The position numbers and the translations under genes are program-made. Source: Pleurotus djamor (Eukaryota > Basidiomycota > Agaricomycetes > Agaricales > Pleurotaceae). Taken from it: a DNA stretch of 45,219 nucleotides. Location of the stretch: contig JAPEVF010000360.1 of assembly GCA_029747585.1 (NCBI GenBank), positions 1 through 45,219 of the forward strand, read 5' to 3'. Positions 1 through 11,473 of the stretch are shown piece after piece. The notes beneath the pieces are model-generated. The model did no database searches. It was given only the letters and a program-made list of their open reading frames with translations, and had not been told where the DNA came from. Position 1 is the first letter of the stretch; the number at the start of each line of letters is the position of its first letter.

Positions 1-445
<445 letters not shown>

Positions 446-1023
446 TACATAGTACCCTCTTGACCAGTTGTATGTTGTGTGTTTATTCATAGGCGTACAT
501 CTATTATGTTTCCTCGTCGTCTAATGGAGATGAGACAGATGTTTATATGCATTGGATAGAAAGCGACATTACAACGACTAGCGACACCAAATTGTTGAAG
601 ACCAGAGTGCGGAAGGAGTTGATATAAAAGACAAGAACAGGAACGTCGAGCGGGCGGGGCATCCCCTCGTCTACACGGTAGACGAGCGCGTCGTTGAGTA
701 CTAGTAAACACGACAGATTATACCACAACGCTATGACACAGAAGACGTGAAGAAATGGACAAGCCCGGCAGTGTATATCGAGGGTTGAAGGAATCGAAGG
801 GGAACGGAAGGCACGAAAGTTATTGTGTGAAGTAATCCATGTGATGAGTGGGATAACTAGAGGACGGAAGAACATATTAGCGATCACGCAGGACAACGGT
901 AGCATTGTTGGCAAAAAGAACCATCGGCACTGTCAAGGCACCGTGTGCGTGGAAGGGGACAAAAGAAGACTAGGACAAAACGCACATTTACAAGAAAGGA
1001 AGAAAGGACAATCCTCTTCTTCC
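446..1023. other. Intergenic region between convergent genes
   Basis: This 578-bp stretch lies between the 3' ends of the flavin oxidoreductase (+) and the MAP kinase (-). Open frames on both strands are short, start at arbitrary positions and show no recognisable protein motif or splice continuity. It presumably holds both 3' untranslated regions. I see no RNA gene or repeat. Confidence 0.6.
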
Positions 1024-2574
<1,551 letters not shown>

Positions 2575-2808
2575 TGAAGAAGAAGCAAAAGAGGGGAAGG
2601 AGGTAACAATAAGAAAACAAGAGGTGATCAATATAACTGTTCCTTGTTTGGCTCAACTTTCCGTCTCACACATTTTGCCATGGCGATGGACCGAGACAGT
2701 TAGCTGATTTCCCATCTACCCGCCAACGCCTTTCTATCAATAATGGCTGTATACTTTCATCAAAATCAACGGGGGACGGGGGGACAAATGAAACATTCGA
2801 GGCCGAGC

Positions 2809-3462
2809 CTAATTCCATACTTTTCGCCATTTTACCCAGTCCTCGTACTGCTGATCAAACATTGTAATGGCCGTCATCCAATCTTTGCACACTAACGTAC
2901 TTCCTACCCTTTCTTCATCGTAATCTTTTTCCATGAAATCCCCTTCTTCCAGTGAAACAGCAGCTTCGCACAAGATTGTCTGCCTCAGATAGTTCAAACA
3001 ATGGTTGATGTGCCCAGGACTCGCCATTGAATCATTTCGATCCAACAGCGCAAGTTGAATGCGGCGTAGGCAGTGCATCTGATGTAGGAAAGTTAAGACG
3101 AAGACGCGGTGGTCAGGTCCTAATCGGGTTCGACCTATGCCTTTGGGTATGGCGTTGATGAGATTCCATTCCGCATCAGCTGATGGATCCTTCGCGTTTA
3201 ACGAGAAATGGACGCTCTCTTGCAGAGTCATTGAGACCGCGTCGAGGGGACCAATGGGGTACTCCGGTGGGTAGTCCATTCCGATGTACGAGAAGGTCTG
3301 CTCTGATGGACAGTCTATTCATCTTGTTTGAACAGGTTAGACTTGGTGCTCACCATTTTTAGCGACGCTTTTGTTGCGAAATAGCTGGTGTATAACCAGA
3401 AGGGCGTTGACGATGCAAAGTACGACGAGCACCCATGTTATGGTCGACGATGTGTGTTTCAT
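2809..3462 (-). CDS. UstYa-like (DUF3328) membrane-anchored oxidase homologue
   Basis: Two exons, complement(2809-3314, 3354-3462), encode 204 residues. A short N-terminal segment is followed by one hydrophobic helix (about residues 9-26), then a lumenal domain with the two family motifs: HQMHC (about 114-118) and HINHC (about 138-142) followed by YLRQTILC. DUF3328 proteins include UstYa/UstYb, needed for oxidative cyclisation of ribosomal peptides such as ustiloxin and cyclochlorotine; many basidiomycete members have unknown substrates. Both HxxHC motifs are intact, so the protein could be active. It is divergent from the gene at 3598 with only 135 bp between start codons, suggesting a shared promoter. 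Substrate unknown. A secreted repeat precursor lies 8 kb away, but a functional link is speculation. Confidence 0.88.
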
Positions 3463-3597
3463 TGAAGACGCACCGCACTGTCACGGTCGCCTACATAGTA
3501 CCTGGGTTGTCAATCACGCAGGTTTTGGTGTCCGTGATTAACGATTGACCACAAGGGCCACCCAGACTCGAGTGCTTCGTGTCCTTCTTTACCACCC
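3463..3597. promoter_or_regulatory. Short bidirectional promoter between UstYa-like and But2-like genes
   Basis: Only 135 bp separate the two divergent start codons, so both genes probably share control elements. I see no strong TATA box. Co-expression is an inference from spacing. Confidence 0.45.
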
Positions 3598-4511
3598 ATG
3601 ACGAACTCATATGAACTTCTCAAGGATGGCGACGAACATGAAGTTCCGCCCAATCCCAAGCTGCGCTTGTCAAGAACCAACATAGTTCTCGTCATGGTTT
3701 GCGTATCATGCACTCTCATGAATCTGTTCTTCGCCCTTCGCATAAATCACCACCAGAACATCAATATTTCGGCCACAACATACACAGACATCAGCGAGTT
3801 GCGAAGACCATCTCAGTTCATCCGCTTCGATGAGATCGAGCGCCCTTCAACGCCGGTACCCAAGCATTTCAACAACTACCCAATCCTAATGACTCAGGTG
3901 GACAAGTCCAACCCAGCAAAGATATTCGATGATGATACTCGTAGGTATATGGCGAGGATAGGAACTATATCGCCTAAAGATAAGAGGATGCTAGTGACAG
4001 ACTCGGTGAGTTCCATATCCTTTATCCTTTCAATCACACTCATCGCTAGCAGGTGTCGACTATCGTGCAATTCAGGGCCATCGACTATGGGATGGAGCGA
4101 TGCGAGCTTCACATCGTCCTGCCTACCTTACCAAACCCCACGACCAGCTCGGGATCCGTTACATTATCCATTCACCGACTGAACACCACAATCCCCCTCA
4201 ACGTCAACTCCCTCTCGTTCAACACGCTGCCTCCATATGCATCCAAAGTTGGTGATGTCTCCCTTTCGGTTGGCGCTGAAGGCGTTGTATGGCGACGCAC
4301 TTTCTTCTGTTCTACGGAAGAGGTTCTCACTTTTCAAGTTTCGTGTTCGCCATCGACGACGGATGAAAACGGGTGTCATCTCGAATGGTGGCAGAATGTC
4401 AAGAAACCCAATCCAGGTAGGTGTGTTTCTATCCGATCCACGTGCATCCATCTGACGATATATGTCTCAATATCCATAGGAATGTATATCGTGCAGCATT
4501 CGAGTATCTAA
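3598..4511 (+). CDS. Single-pass membrane protein with But2-like C-terminal domain
   Basis: Exons 3598-4005, 4053-4416 and 4480-4511 give 267 residues. The N-terminus is a short hydrophilic tail followed by one transmembrane helix (about residues 28-47). Next comes a spacer with LRRPSQFIRFDEIERPSTP, then a beta-rich region starting TIVQFRAIDYGMERCELHIVLP and ending GCHLEWWQN. This order resembles an agaricomycete family often labelled ubiquitin-3-binding protein But2-like; I recall the family by pattern only and cannot confirm the domain. Cysteines in the last third could form disulfides in a lumenal or extracellular position. It sits head-to-head with the UstYa-like gene. Biochemical role unknown. 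The first in-frame ATG at 3598 places the helix near the N-terminus, as expected for a signal anchor. Confidence 0.8.
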
Positions 4512-4760
4512 AAATGTCGCATGTGTATATCACAATGTTGGCATGATGATAAGTTGAACTTTAAGTTGGCGATGGGAAGATTCATATGGCAAGCCAAACA
4601 AAATGACACACCAAGCGATGCATGCCTTGAGGCTCTAAACGCCCAACCATCAACTCTGAAGGTTCTCTATTGAATGCGCTAACCTCTCTCTACAGCACGA
4701 ACAGTACACTATCCGTAGAGCTTGGAGGATACGCGAAAATCGCTCCGCCGATTCGAACGA

Positions 4761-7326
4761 TGCAAGTAAGTCAGCCCCTATTATCTCCTGTTCCGCTTAG
4801 GAGCCTAGGGGTCTATCCACAGGTTCAACAAGCCATCCAGCACGATCTATACTACTCCATCCTGAACGAAGAGAAGAGTGGCCATCTTTGCGTTCCTCCT
4901 AGAGAAGTCCAACTATCTGAACCAGATCCATCAACTTTGCGAGCACAACACTGGCTCACCAACTCCCTCCCATTCCTCGGTTTCATCCCAAAGTCCAATC
5001 CTTGGTACGGCAAGCTCTTCGGTCGTCTGAATATCTATAATAAGATATGGCGTACACGGAAAGGACAATACATCCTTTGCAAGGATATACGCGATTCGTG
5101 GCTGGCACTGGAGCACACCCTCCGAACTTTCAGTGGCCGTACTCTCGAGGTTGTGTATGCCCCCTTACCCAAAAGCTTTGTCTACTACACCTGGCCTCAT
5201 CAGTACCGGTATGCATTCCATCACGACTCGCACGCAGAAGCCACTGAGGCTTGTCGACGGGCACGAGACGCTTTTCTGCCACTCATTGCGTTGGCTTCAT
5301 TCGCCCTGATGCTTGCTGAACGCTTGGAGATGAAAGACGATGCCTCTAACTGGCGCAATGAAGTCCTCGCTCGTAGTAGACTCCACCCTCAACTTCTGGC
5401 AGAGATCGAAGACTCCATTATCTCTGATTTCGATATCCCTCGCGTGGGGGGCTTCATCGATGTCGACCACTGCGAGTTCCTCAGCCTTCTCCCACTTATG
5501 CTTGATTACAACATGCCCATTGTTTTGAAGTGGAATCCCCAAACCCACTCGATCCGACAAGTACTCCTACCCTATGATTTCCCTCCCGAGTTGATGTGTG
5601 CAGTCCCTTCGAACGAGCAGCTGGCCCATTTGGCGGCGAACAGCCGAGGAGTCCCATCTCAGGCGCCGAAAGAAGCTGAAGAGCCACGCGCACCCTTNCC
5701 CCCCCGTCGAGCCGTTCAGCCACCNAAAAGCAGGGGGAGACGATGGAAGCCTTCTTTGCTCGTCGTGAAAGGCAGCTTGAGCGTTACCTGTCGACAGAGA
5801 CAACAGATGCTCAACGTCGTCGTCTGCGGCGGGAAACTTATGCTGCGCAACAAAGGTGTCCAGGAATGAAGGGTGCTCGGATGTTCTTGTGGGACAAGGT
5901 TGACGGCTATCGCATTAGAAGGTCGGCCGCGGCACATGAAGAAACTTGGTATCATTACACCGATTCTCAGCGTCGGTATAATTCACAGTTCAACGAATGG
6001 GACCTTTGCTCAGAGTTCGCTCCCGATGACGTTCCCGACATGAGTGGGTGGGATGATGAACCGACGAGTCCCGTTGAAGACGCGATGATTGTCGATGAAG
6101 ATAATTACCTCAACAAGGTCGGACAAGATGTGGTCATGGCCGACATGGCTAGGATGTATCCGACCCCAGCGGTCCCTGACATGAACGACTACAAGCCAAG
6201 TCCTTTGCTGGATGTGGCCTACGAAATATTCGGATGTAATGACGACGGCGTATCTGAGCTCCCTTCTTCAGAACATCTAATCGACTGGGCCTCTACCACG
6301 AAGTGTCTTGGGATGAGTTCGAAAGGTGAAGATACATCCCTGTCTGAAGATCAGAGGCTCCTAGTCCGCGCTTTCTTCACCGCTATGGCTTCTACAACTT
6401 CTTTAGCCAGTGTTCCACCCAGTTTATGCGACCTCCGTCAGGACGATGCCGATATCCTTGGAGCCTGGGATGTTGATCTTTCGGTTTGCAGACGCATTGA
6501 TTCTCCTGGGCGTTACACGATTGAGTGCGGAAATCCTCAGCTTACCGTTGGTCCGTTTGCAATGGCGTACATCGCGCGAAGCTACCATAACCTCAACCCC
6601 TCAAGCACAGCAGGGATCGCCGTCGAGCTGACGAAACGTGGGTTTCGAGTCGATCTTCGTTTTGACCAAGAGTTTTCCAAGTCGGTACCGTTTCCGCGTC
6701 CACGCACAGGCGGGCTAGGCTATCGTTCTGCGAACTATCAGCCGAACAAATGGGATTACTTCTCCTACGTCAACCTTCGCGACTCTTTCCTACATTCTCC
6801 ACGAGGCTTTGCGGCACTCCTTCATGGTGGCGTAATCGGTAGGATGGCACGAGAGGTAGTCAACCCGGAAATTTTGTTAGAAGCCCTTTTGGATCCAGAA
6901 CCCGATGCGGCATACTTTGAACCCCTCTCGGAGAACGAGATCGCTCTTCTATGTGGTGCATATGAGTTTGATACCGGTGCGTGACCGCTCGCGCTCGGTT
7001 TGTGATGTAAACTCACGGACTTCATGTCTGTTATAGGCAAAACTTCGAATGCTGGTAAAGCCCAGTATGCAAATGTTTCTTGGTGGCCCCGGCCGACCAC
7101 TTGGAACAAATCAACTCTCAGTGGTCCATGTTGGACAGACGATGCGGAGCGTTGGTATGTTGATCGACACAGGACCCTCATGAAAGGGAACTTTTCTGTA
7201 AACGCGTTGTTGACCGCTGCAAAGTGGAAGAGTAGCCTTCGGTTTACCGCGAAGATCAGCAAGATTCTTCATAAGATCCAGGATGTTACTACTGAATACC
7301 TTGATGGTCGGATACGCAATGTGTAG
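4761..7326 (+). CDS. Large agaricomycete-type protein of unknown function, frame interrupted near 5700-5740
   Basis: Proposed exons are 4761-4765, 4823-6976 and 7037-7326, about 816 residues. Introns 4766-4822 (GTAAGT...CAG) and 6977-7036 are canonical; without the second, the protein would end at 6984 and lose its Trp-rich tail (SWWPRPTTWNK). The reading frame shifts between about 5698 and 5740, where two N bases sit beside C and A runs. A single-base consensus error is the simplest cause, because convincing coding continues on both sides (upstream GVPSQAPKEAEEPRAP, downstream MEAFFARRERQLERYL). It lacks a recognised catalytic domain; visible parts are an N-terminal region with several Trp/Tyr motifs, a basic coiled stretch around the break, and an acidic segment near 6000-6120. 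Similar proteins recur in many mushroom proteomes as far as I recall, without known function. It is unusually intron-poor beside its neighbours. The start codon is uncertain. Confidence 0.72.
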
Positions 7327-7551
7327 GGAGAGTTTCAGCAGTTCCTGATTTTCTGTAGTGCTCTTTGTACTTCTAGTTGTACCATCTGCTTGCTTCCCTT
7401 CCTGTTCAACCTATGTAGCCGTGAGTTCGCATCGAGCGCGCCAGAGGTTTGAACTGACACCGATAGCAAGTTTGTAGTGCAGAATCTACGCATAAATTAC
7501 TAGAAACATTAACGAGCGTGACAAGTATGCGATGTACGATAGTAAAATGGA

Positions 7552-8572
7552 TCACGAAGACGCAGCTTCATCATCATCATCAACCTCCTCGACCATAACG
7601 CGTCTTGAAGGCTTGGCATCTTCGGAATCGACCTCGACAATGGATGCACCTTCACCATTCGTCGAAACGGCTTTTCCTTTCCCTTTCTTGTCCGCTTTGA
7701 CCTTTTCAGTCTTCTTCTTCTTGCCCTTTTTCTTCGGGAGATCCCACTCGTACAACGGGATAAACGAGTCAACCTAGTTGTAGAGATCAATGCCATACCT
7801 AGTAGTTAGCAAGAGCAAGCACATACAAAGCCAACGTCTGCAAAGAGCTGAGGGAATATCCAAATTCCTGGCGGGGCAACGATGATAGTGATGATATAGA
7901 ATATCAAGCGGATGATGGCGATCACGAAGAACAGAGCAAGGAAACCGAGCATGGCCATACTCAGATACCAGACTCCGAGACGCATAGTGGGTGGCCAGAG
8001 GGGGAACATGACACCAGCGAACAATATGGCGACCATGCCGATGCCCCCAGCATATGTCGTCCATTGTGAGCCCTCGTAGAACCAAGCATAGTATTCATCG
8101 GGCGAAAACAGCTGTTCTTGAATGATTTGTAGGTTTTTTGGTGATGACGAAGAGGAACCAGATGGCTCGCCGCGTGCCACCCGTAGGTAGAAGGCAAAAG
8201 CGTTGGCAGCATGCAGGACCGTACGAGCTTCGTCTTCGGTAGTGACCTTGGGCACGCCCTTGAGCTTTTGGTAGTCTGGTGACAGCAAAGCTTTGACAGC
8301 AGATTTGCCTATTTCAATACTCGCATGAGCCTCTCCATCAAGTTTGCCTTGCAGGAAAGCGCACCTTTAAAATAATCCAGTCGCTTGCCATTCATTGCAC
8401 CAACCCGTACTTTCAGCCCAGCCCCTCCACTGCGCAGAAATTGTGCGACCTTTTTTATTTCTGGTGGTGCCTTCGCTTGTTGTTCCATATCTGAGGTCTG
8501 TCCTTGGTGGTCTGTGTCGTCACTGGGTTTGAGGATCCGGTCAATCATCGTATTCTGGAGTGACTTCGACAT
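7552..8572 (-). CDS. SEC62: SEC62, ER protein translocation subunit
   Basis: Three exons, complement(7552-7773, 7827-8308, 8365-8572), encode 303 residues. Sec62 is part of the Sec61/Sec62/Sec63 complex that imports post-translationally targeted proteins into the ER. The cytosolic N-domain contains the family segment GMNGKRLDYFKGKS-like (about 60-72) and PDYQKLKGVPKVTTEDEA. Two transmembrane segments follow (about 155-174 and 182-213) around the diagnostic FPLWPP loop, then APPGIWIFPQLFADVGFVDSF. The C-terminus is WDLPKKKGKKKKTEK, a strongly basic tail, followed by an acidic stretch. Length fits fungal Sec62 (about 270-400 residues). It is divergent from the TPR gene at 8761 with 188 bp between starts. 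Confidence 0.96.
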
Positions 8573-8708
8573 GGTGAGACTTACCGAGCTCGTCAGCAGT
8601 GCACACAGCTTTTAATGGGAGTTGGTATGACGGGAGGTATGTGAACTAGGAAGAAAGAAGAAAAGTTGCGGCCACGTCGACAACTTGAATTGCATGTTTC
8701 ATGCATCT

Positions 8709-8734
8709 AGGCGCTTAGACGGCGCTTAAGCGCC
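8709..8734. promoter_or_regulatory. Palindrome GGCGCTTAAGCGCC with an extra half-site, between divergent genes
   Basis: Bases 8721-8734 form a perfect 14-bp palindrome, GGCGCTTAAGCGCC. A third copy of the half-site (AGGCGCTTA) lies just upstream at 8709-8717. The cluster sits inside the 188-bp gap between the SEC62 and TPR-protein starts, a likely position for a dimeric factor site. No known factor is assigned; chance palindromy in a GC-rich promoter is possible. Confidence 0.4.
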
Positions 8735-8760
8735 TAACAGACCCGTTCCAACAACTGTCC

Positions 8761-10258
8761 ATGATCTCAAGGTCGTACCTCAAACCAAGAGTTCCCTGTG
8801 TTACCCGATGTTCTACCCGTACCACAACAACTACAACACATTTATCATGCAAATTCATCCGCCAGCTCTCAGGAAATTCCCCGTTGAGCTCGGACACGAC
8901 GAACGAACGTCGTCGTCAATTGTGGACTTTGACGACACTTGGACTTTGGCTAGGAGTCGGGTGTGTTGGATATTGGTCGTAAGTGTTGCGGCTTGTGTCC
9001 ACTTCAACTCTATTGACTTTATGCGTCTCTAGATACTCGTATTGGCGTGAAAGTCGCGAAATCTGGCCAGCTTCAGTAGCGCCTCATCTTCGTAAAGCAC
9101 TCTATGCCAAACACAAAGGGGAGGTGGAGGAGAGTGAGCAGTGTTTCAGACAGTGCGTGTCCAACTATTGCCACGTCTGCACACCTCTAATAAGTGATGA
9201 TAGTGCTCTCGATCTGCTTCTTCAAACACCAGTCGAAGACATGCGGGGAGACCCCCATCTGAAGATTACTGGCGTCGCCATATCGCTTGCAGACTTGCTG
9301 GAGACCCAGGGGAAATCCGATGTAGCGTACGACATCTATTCCGACGCAGTGACCTACCTCCGAAGGGTCGGCGCAAGCACACCTCTCACTGGACTAGAAT
9401 CCTTGCGTTTAATATCCCTATCATACAAACTAGGACAACTTGCCTTAGTTCTAAAGCTTCCGGAGAGCGACGAGGAGAGGTGGCTCACGGCTGCAGTGGA
9501 GGAGGCGTTGAAGGCCTCTAAACTACCGACCAACCCCGCATCTGGCGAAGAGACCGGACCAAACGGTTCCCAGACGTTCGGAGGTGTTATCGAACTCCCC
9601 GAGTGGGCGACCACCACGGATATTGCAGTACCGTTAGAGGCCCTTGGGGAATTCTATGCACGGCAAGGGAAAATTGAGTACGTGACTGGCACTATCTCCT
9701 ATGCATGTTCCCCTACTCACTCGGCTCTAGTCATGCCTTGCCCCTCTACCTCCATAGCACGTCAATTCTAATCCCACCGAAATCTGCGAAACGAACAACG
9801 CCTCCGGAGGAGAAGTGCCGTGGTCCGTTTCATCACATAACTCGTCTTTTTCTGATGCTTTTATTGACTGTTCCCTCAGGAGCTAACATGATGCTGCAAA
9901 TATCTGATTTGATTCTTCGTGGTTCTCTGAACGAAGATGCTTTACATCAGGCAGGTGCTTGGGCTCAGAAAGGATTGGATGTGGTGAAAGACGCTCGTGC
10001 TAGTTCCTGGAGGTCGGTTCCTGCGTGTGATGAAATGTTGGTTGCTGCATATCATGGTGTTGCCTACATGAAGGAGGTCCGTTTTCCGAACTTCAATCCG
10101 GTCCCTTTGATCAAATTCCTTTTGTTCAGCTATCCGGAGACGTGGTCGGTGCTCGTCGTCTTTATCAACTTGCAGTGAAGCAAGCGAATGCCCTTGGTCT
10201 CGCTGAAGAGTCTGAGACGATAACTAAACATCTGGTCACCCTCAAAACGCAAAAATAA
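8761..10258 (+). CDS. Mitochondrial inner-membrane TPR protein, Mgr3-like
   Basis: Six exons (8761-8978, 9033-9152, 9204-9677, 9731-9822, 9880-10076, 10130-10258) give 409 residues. The N-terminus is rich in Arg, Ser and Thr with few acids, like a mitochondrial presequence, followed by one hydrophobic helix (about 54-72) and then helical repeats: SVAPHLRKALYAKHKGE, ISLADLLETQGKSDVAYDIY, PLEALGEFYARQGK, ending ARRLYQLAVKQANALGL. This arrangement matches fungal Mgr3-type TPR proteins, which in yeast act as adaptors for the i-AAA protease Yme1. The Mgr3 link is an inference from architecture. The 51-bp segment 9153-9203 keeps the frame open but has intron ends (GTGCGT...TAG), and removing it restores the TPR pattern. 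Alternative: another anchored TPR protein. Confidence 0.8.
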
Positions 10259-11258
10259 ATGTCAATCGAGAACACTACTTTTTTGGCGCCAATAGATGGA
10301 ACAACAGTGTCTGAGCTTGATGAAACCTGTGTTCCGGTGATCGAGCGGATGAACTGGGAGGTAGAATTGTCTGGGTCGCTGAGTCTCAGGCTCTGGCACA
10401 GGTCACCACAGCAACGATCTTCCCGTTCCGGTTTTGCCTTCTCTTTCCCGAAGAGTTTCCCTTTTCTGACCGCCGGTGTCTAACATCGAAATATCGCGAA
10501 TTGGCTGCCTCGCATCCGATACATCGTTTCCGTGGTATCATCATCGGCCAGCTATGTTTCGACTTATAGCGACGTCACCATCAATCCATCATGCCTCATG
10601 CACAACACTGTTCACCATCACCGGCCACCATCAATACTTCCCTAATAGGCTATTATCAAAAAACCCCTCCTCGATGCATCCTCTGCCAGCAAAGCGGGCG
10701 AAACCTGTGTTTCAGTGGTCGACATACCTATGAGAGCGCACACAACCAATGCCATGTCATCGTACCGCTTTTGCGTCAACGAGCGTCGTCGTGCTTCACG
10801 GTGGTCTTCCCGGTAAACGTTGAATATTCCTCCTCATGGGAGAAGTCTCTAAGCACGGCTGAACACCTTATGCTTGCTACCTCAGTGATTCTCGCGCACA
10901 CGTAGTCGCTCTGTGGGCGTTCTGAAACCATCCGGTCCATTGATGCAAGTCCTTATTCGCATGGCCGATGCCTTTGGTCTCGTTGATTCAATACCCTATC
11001 TCGCTTTAGTTAGTGAGAGCGCCCGCCCAATTCGAGAAGTTGAAACGACTCCGCGTAGACCGGGACATCGTCCATACTATACACCCTAATGACCCATCAT
11101 TCGGACTCCTTGCAAAGGGGTAGCAAAGATACGAGAGAGCCTTCGCTCGGCCAAATCAATCCCTGGTTACGCGAAACGCGGATTCTGTTTTGGTACCCTG
11201 CGATGGCCGAACCAATGTGCGTTCAGCGTTGTGCCGTTGTGCATCTATCTGTTCCGAC
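10259..11258. other. Intergenic region with no convincing gene
   Basis: About 1 kb between the TPR gene and the promoter of the repeat precursor. Several open frames of 60-105 codons exist on the + strand, but none joins its neighbours through consistent splice sites or shows a known motif. A stretch around 10780-10815 reads VVLHGGLPGK, faintly like the oxyanion loop of alpha/beta hydrolases, but it stops at once. It may be decayed coding sequence or chance. Confidence 0.45.
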
Positions 11259-11266
11259 TATAAAAT
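11259..11266 (+). promoter_or_regulatory. TATA box (TATAAAAT) of the repeat-precursor gene
   Basis: A consensus TATA element lies 208 bp before the ATG at 11474. The intervening leader is pyrimidine-rich with many TCTC/CTTC runs, typical of strongly expressed fungal genes. Its use is inferred from position only. Confidence 0.55.
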
Positions 11267-11473
11267 AGGTATGGACTTCGAAGTCTCTTTCCTCAGCAGT
11301 TGTTCACTGGTTGATTCCAACAGCTCCACTCTCATCTCAAACTTCCAGGTGCCGGTCACTTTTTGGAAGCTTCCCTCCTCCTCTTCACGACTTTTTTCAC
11401 GAACACATTCATTCTCTCCCAATCCTTTCTCCCATTCCATCCGTCTTCCTACCAGATCACATATTAATTTAAT

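Noticed and set aside
543..914. 123-codon minus-strand frame rich in hydrophobic residues
   Set aside because: No initiating context, no splice partner, and it lies between two convergent 3' ends.
10780..10815. HGGLPG motif suggesting an alpha/beta hydrolase gene
   Set aside because: The frame stops within a few codons and no catalytic triad region could be found nearby.
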